In this document: positions 62,589 through 64,000 of the stretch, one piece after another
Numbering within the stretch: position 1 is the stretch's first letter
How the letters are laid out: every line of letters starts with the position of its first letter
The notes under the pieces: generated by a model
Database searches by the model: none
What the model was told of the DNA's origin: nothing
Seen by the model: only the letters and a program-made list of their open reading frames with translations
Program-made: the position numbers and the translations under genes
Assembly (NCBI GenBank): GCA_004194705.1
Contig: SADC01000853.1
Coordinates: 1-64,000 of the forward strand
Direction of reading: 5' to 3'
Source of the DNA: Ditylenchus dipsaci
Lineage: Eukaryota > Nematoda > Chromadorea > Rhabditida > Anguinidae
DNA length: 64,000 nucleotides

Positions 62589-63219
62589 GTTGGGTTCATT
62601 AACATCAGCTTAATTGAGGCACACCCTGAAAAGGAAATTAAATATTTTGGAAACAATCGAGTAGGAAATAAAGTCATTTGAGAAAAAGTCAAATAAGAAA
62701 CAATTTATCTTGGCACGAATTGATTCGGGAACAATTATTTCTGGGTAAAAATAAGTGAGTAAAATTAATTCAGGATATAATTGATTAAGCATTTTGCTTT
62801 TCTTCCTCAATTTGAGGCTCGGGAGACATTACTAGACCTCCCCCTGTAATGTAATAACTTGGGTTATTTCAAAGGGGGGAAGGCGGTCTGGAGGTTATTA
62901 CACGGGGTGTCATTTGTGGTATGTTTTTTGGGTCATTTTTTGTATTGAAATAAAATCATGTTTTTTTTTTAAATTTGACTTGGTTATCATCCCACATCCA
63001 CCTTGGAATGGGTACCCACCCTTACAGGTATCCACCTCCTGAACCCGAAAATTTTAAACTCTAATAAAAATTAAATCAGACCATGGTATGCTACCTAAAA
63101 TCGTGCGCTGAACACGGTTTGATAATACCAAAGTGGCGAATGCACTACTCAAAAATTCAGTATCGGAGTAGCTTAGTGACCTGACTGAATACCTATTTTC
63201 AGGACCGGTAAATAATATA

Positions 63220-63377
63220 CCGTATTTTCTCTATTAATGAACCCGGGTTCATTATTATTTTAACCCCCGAAAAATCTCAAAATTGTCAATCTAAAATGGC
63301 CTTAACTCTAAAATCCTAGTCAAAAATAGGAGGGGGGTTCATTATTAGAGAGGGGTTCATTAATAGAGAATATACGG
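63220..63377. mobile_element. CCGTATT MITE, copy C (tag AATGAACCC)
   Basis: TA-flanked; left palindrome AATGAACCCGGGTTCATT; core as in A and B; right end repeats GGGGTTCATTATTAGAGA and GGGGTTCATTAATAGAGA. Confidence 0.75.
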
Positions 63378-63732
63378 TACCAGTGTGTCAATATACCAGT
63401 GGATATCTGCTGAGCATGGGGGCAATTCCTTAGTCTACGTCGCGCTCTGATTTTTTGAAAAATTACTGAAAACCACCTCCTAAAACTTTTTTTCACTGCT
63501 TAATATAATTTTTTAAACATTTTTACCCTGGTGATATAATGTGTAGGGTGTTTATTTTTTTTTGATTTTAAGAGGTTAAACATAACTAATGGTACAGACA
63601 CAAATGTGTATTCTAAACAGCCGAAGAAAAAAAATTTGACAAGCCGCAACTTCAAAAATTAAATTTGCCAAGATTATAGCTCGAATTCAAAATTTTAAAA
63701 AATTTATGACGATTATTTTGTTAAATTAAAGG

Positions 63733-63963
63733 TCCATGCTCACCTGTTCAAAATTTGTCCCCGCCAATTCGAAATTTTTCCCTAATCATTCAACTTCTGT
63801 ACGAGGTTTTCAACTTGGTTTCTAACAAAACAAGGTCTAAATTTCAATTTTAGGTTTAGTTTTGTTAGAAATCAAGCTACAAAATCCGTACAGAATTGCA
63901 ATGATTAGGAAATTTTTTTGAAATGGCGGCGGACCATTTAAAACGAGTGAGCATTCCCTCTTA
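63733..63963. mobile_element. 230-bp palindromic MITE, divergent copy 4
   Basis: AAAGGTCCATGCTC start, CCCCGCCAATTCG, TTCTGTACGAGG, GGTTTCTAACAAAAC and complements. Near the right window edge. Confidence 0.6.
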
Positions 63964-64000
63964 ACGCTCACACTACTCTGGTAGTGAGTTTTTGAGTAGT

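Overview
This is eukaryotic nuclear DNA from a small-intron invertebrate. The organism is not identified. Many introns are about 45-55 nt with GT...TTTTCAG borders. Three genes have a splice-acceptor-like AG only 4-7 nt upstream of the start ATG, and three minus-strand genes follow one another with gaps of roughly 150-180 nt. That combination resembles nematodes with spliced-leader trans-splicing and operons, but this is inference. I see no bacterial operons, rRNA, convincing functional tRNA or CRISPR array.

Host genes, minus strand, in transcription order: NDUFAF4 (43631 to 37744, 7 exons), TRMU/MTU1 (about 37588 to 35496, 8 exons) and CSE1L/exportin-2 (35316 to 2703, 16 exons over 32.6 kb). 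Plus strand: an RBM5/RBM10-like gene (52899 to 61769, 16 exons) with RS region, RRM, RanBP2-type zinc finger, second RRM and OCRE domain. By exon phase it continues into a C-terminal part with three CCHC zinc knuckles and an acidic tail instead of the usual G-patch. A decayed midasin (MDN1) AAA fragment lies at 4768-5110. Two unassigned coding-like segments lie at 61826-62092 and 62409-62588, and another at 22280-22516.

The long introns and intergenic spaces are dense with DNA transposons and fold-back elements. A MULE with a Ulp1/C48 protease domain and intact 9-bp target duplication sits at 12838-16111. A deleted MULE keeping a SWIM finger sits at 45523-46874. A PIF/Harbinger transposase (44028-44606) is split by a CCGTATT-ended element carrying a foreign ORF. 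There is a possible hAT transposase fragment near 48.4-48.9 kb, several hAT-type MITEs with readable 8-bp duplications, TA-flanked pogo-like fold-backs, TTAAAGG-ended palindromes and palindromes with paired inverted tRNA-like arms.

Two patterns stand out. First, exon-phase arithmetic in CSE1L and the RBM5-like gene closes exactly only if twelve single missing bases are allowed, all of the same sign; this looks like sequence undercalling rather than gene decay. Second, several fold-back families keep a conserved core while a short copy-specific tag is repeated at the terminus and again at the hairpin apex or between subterminal units. I have not seen this described and regard it as the best candidate for something new here.
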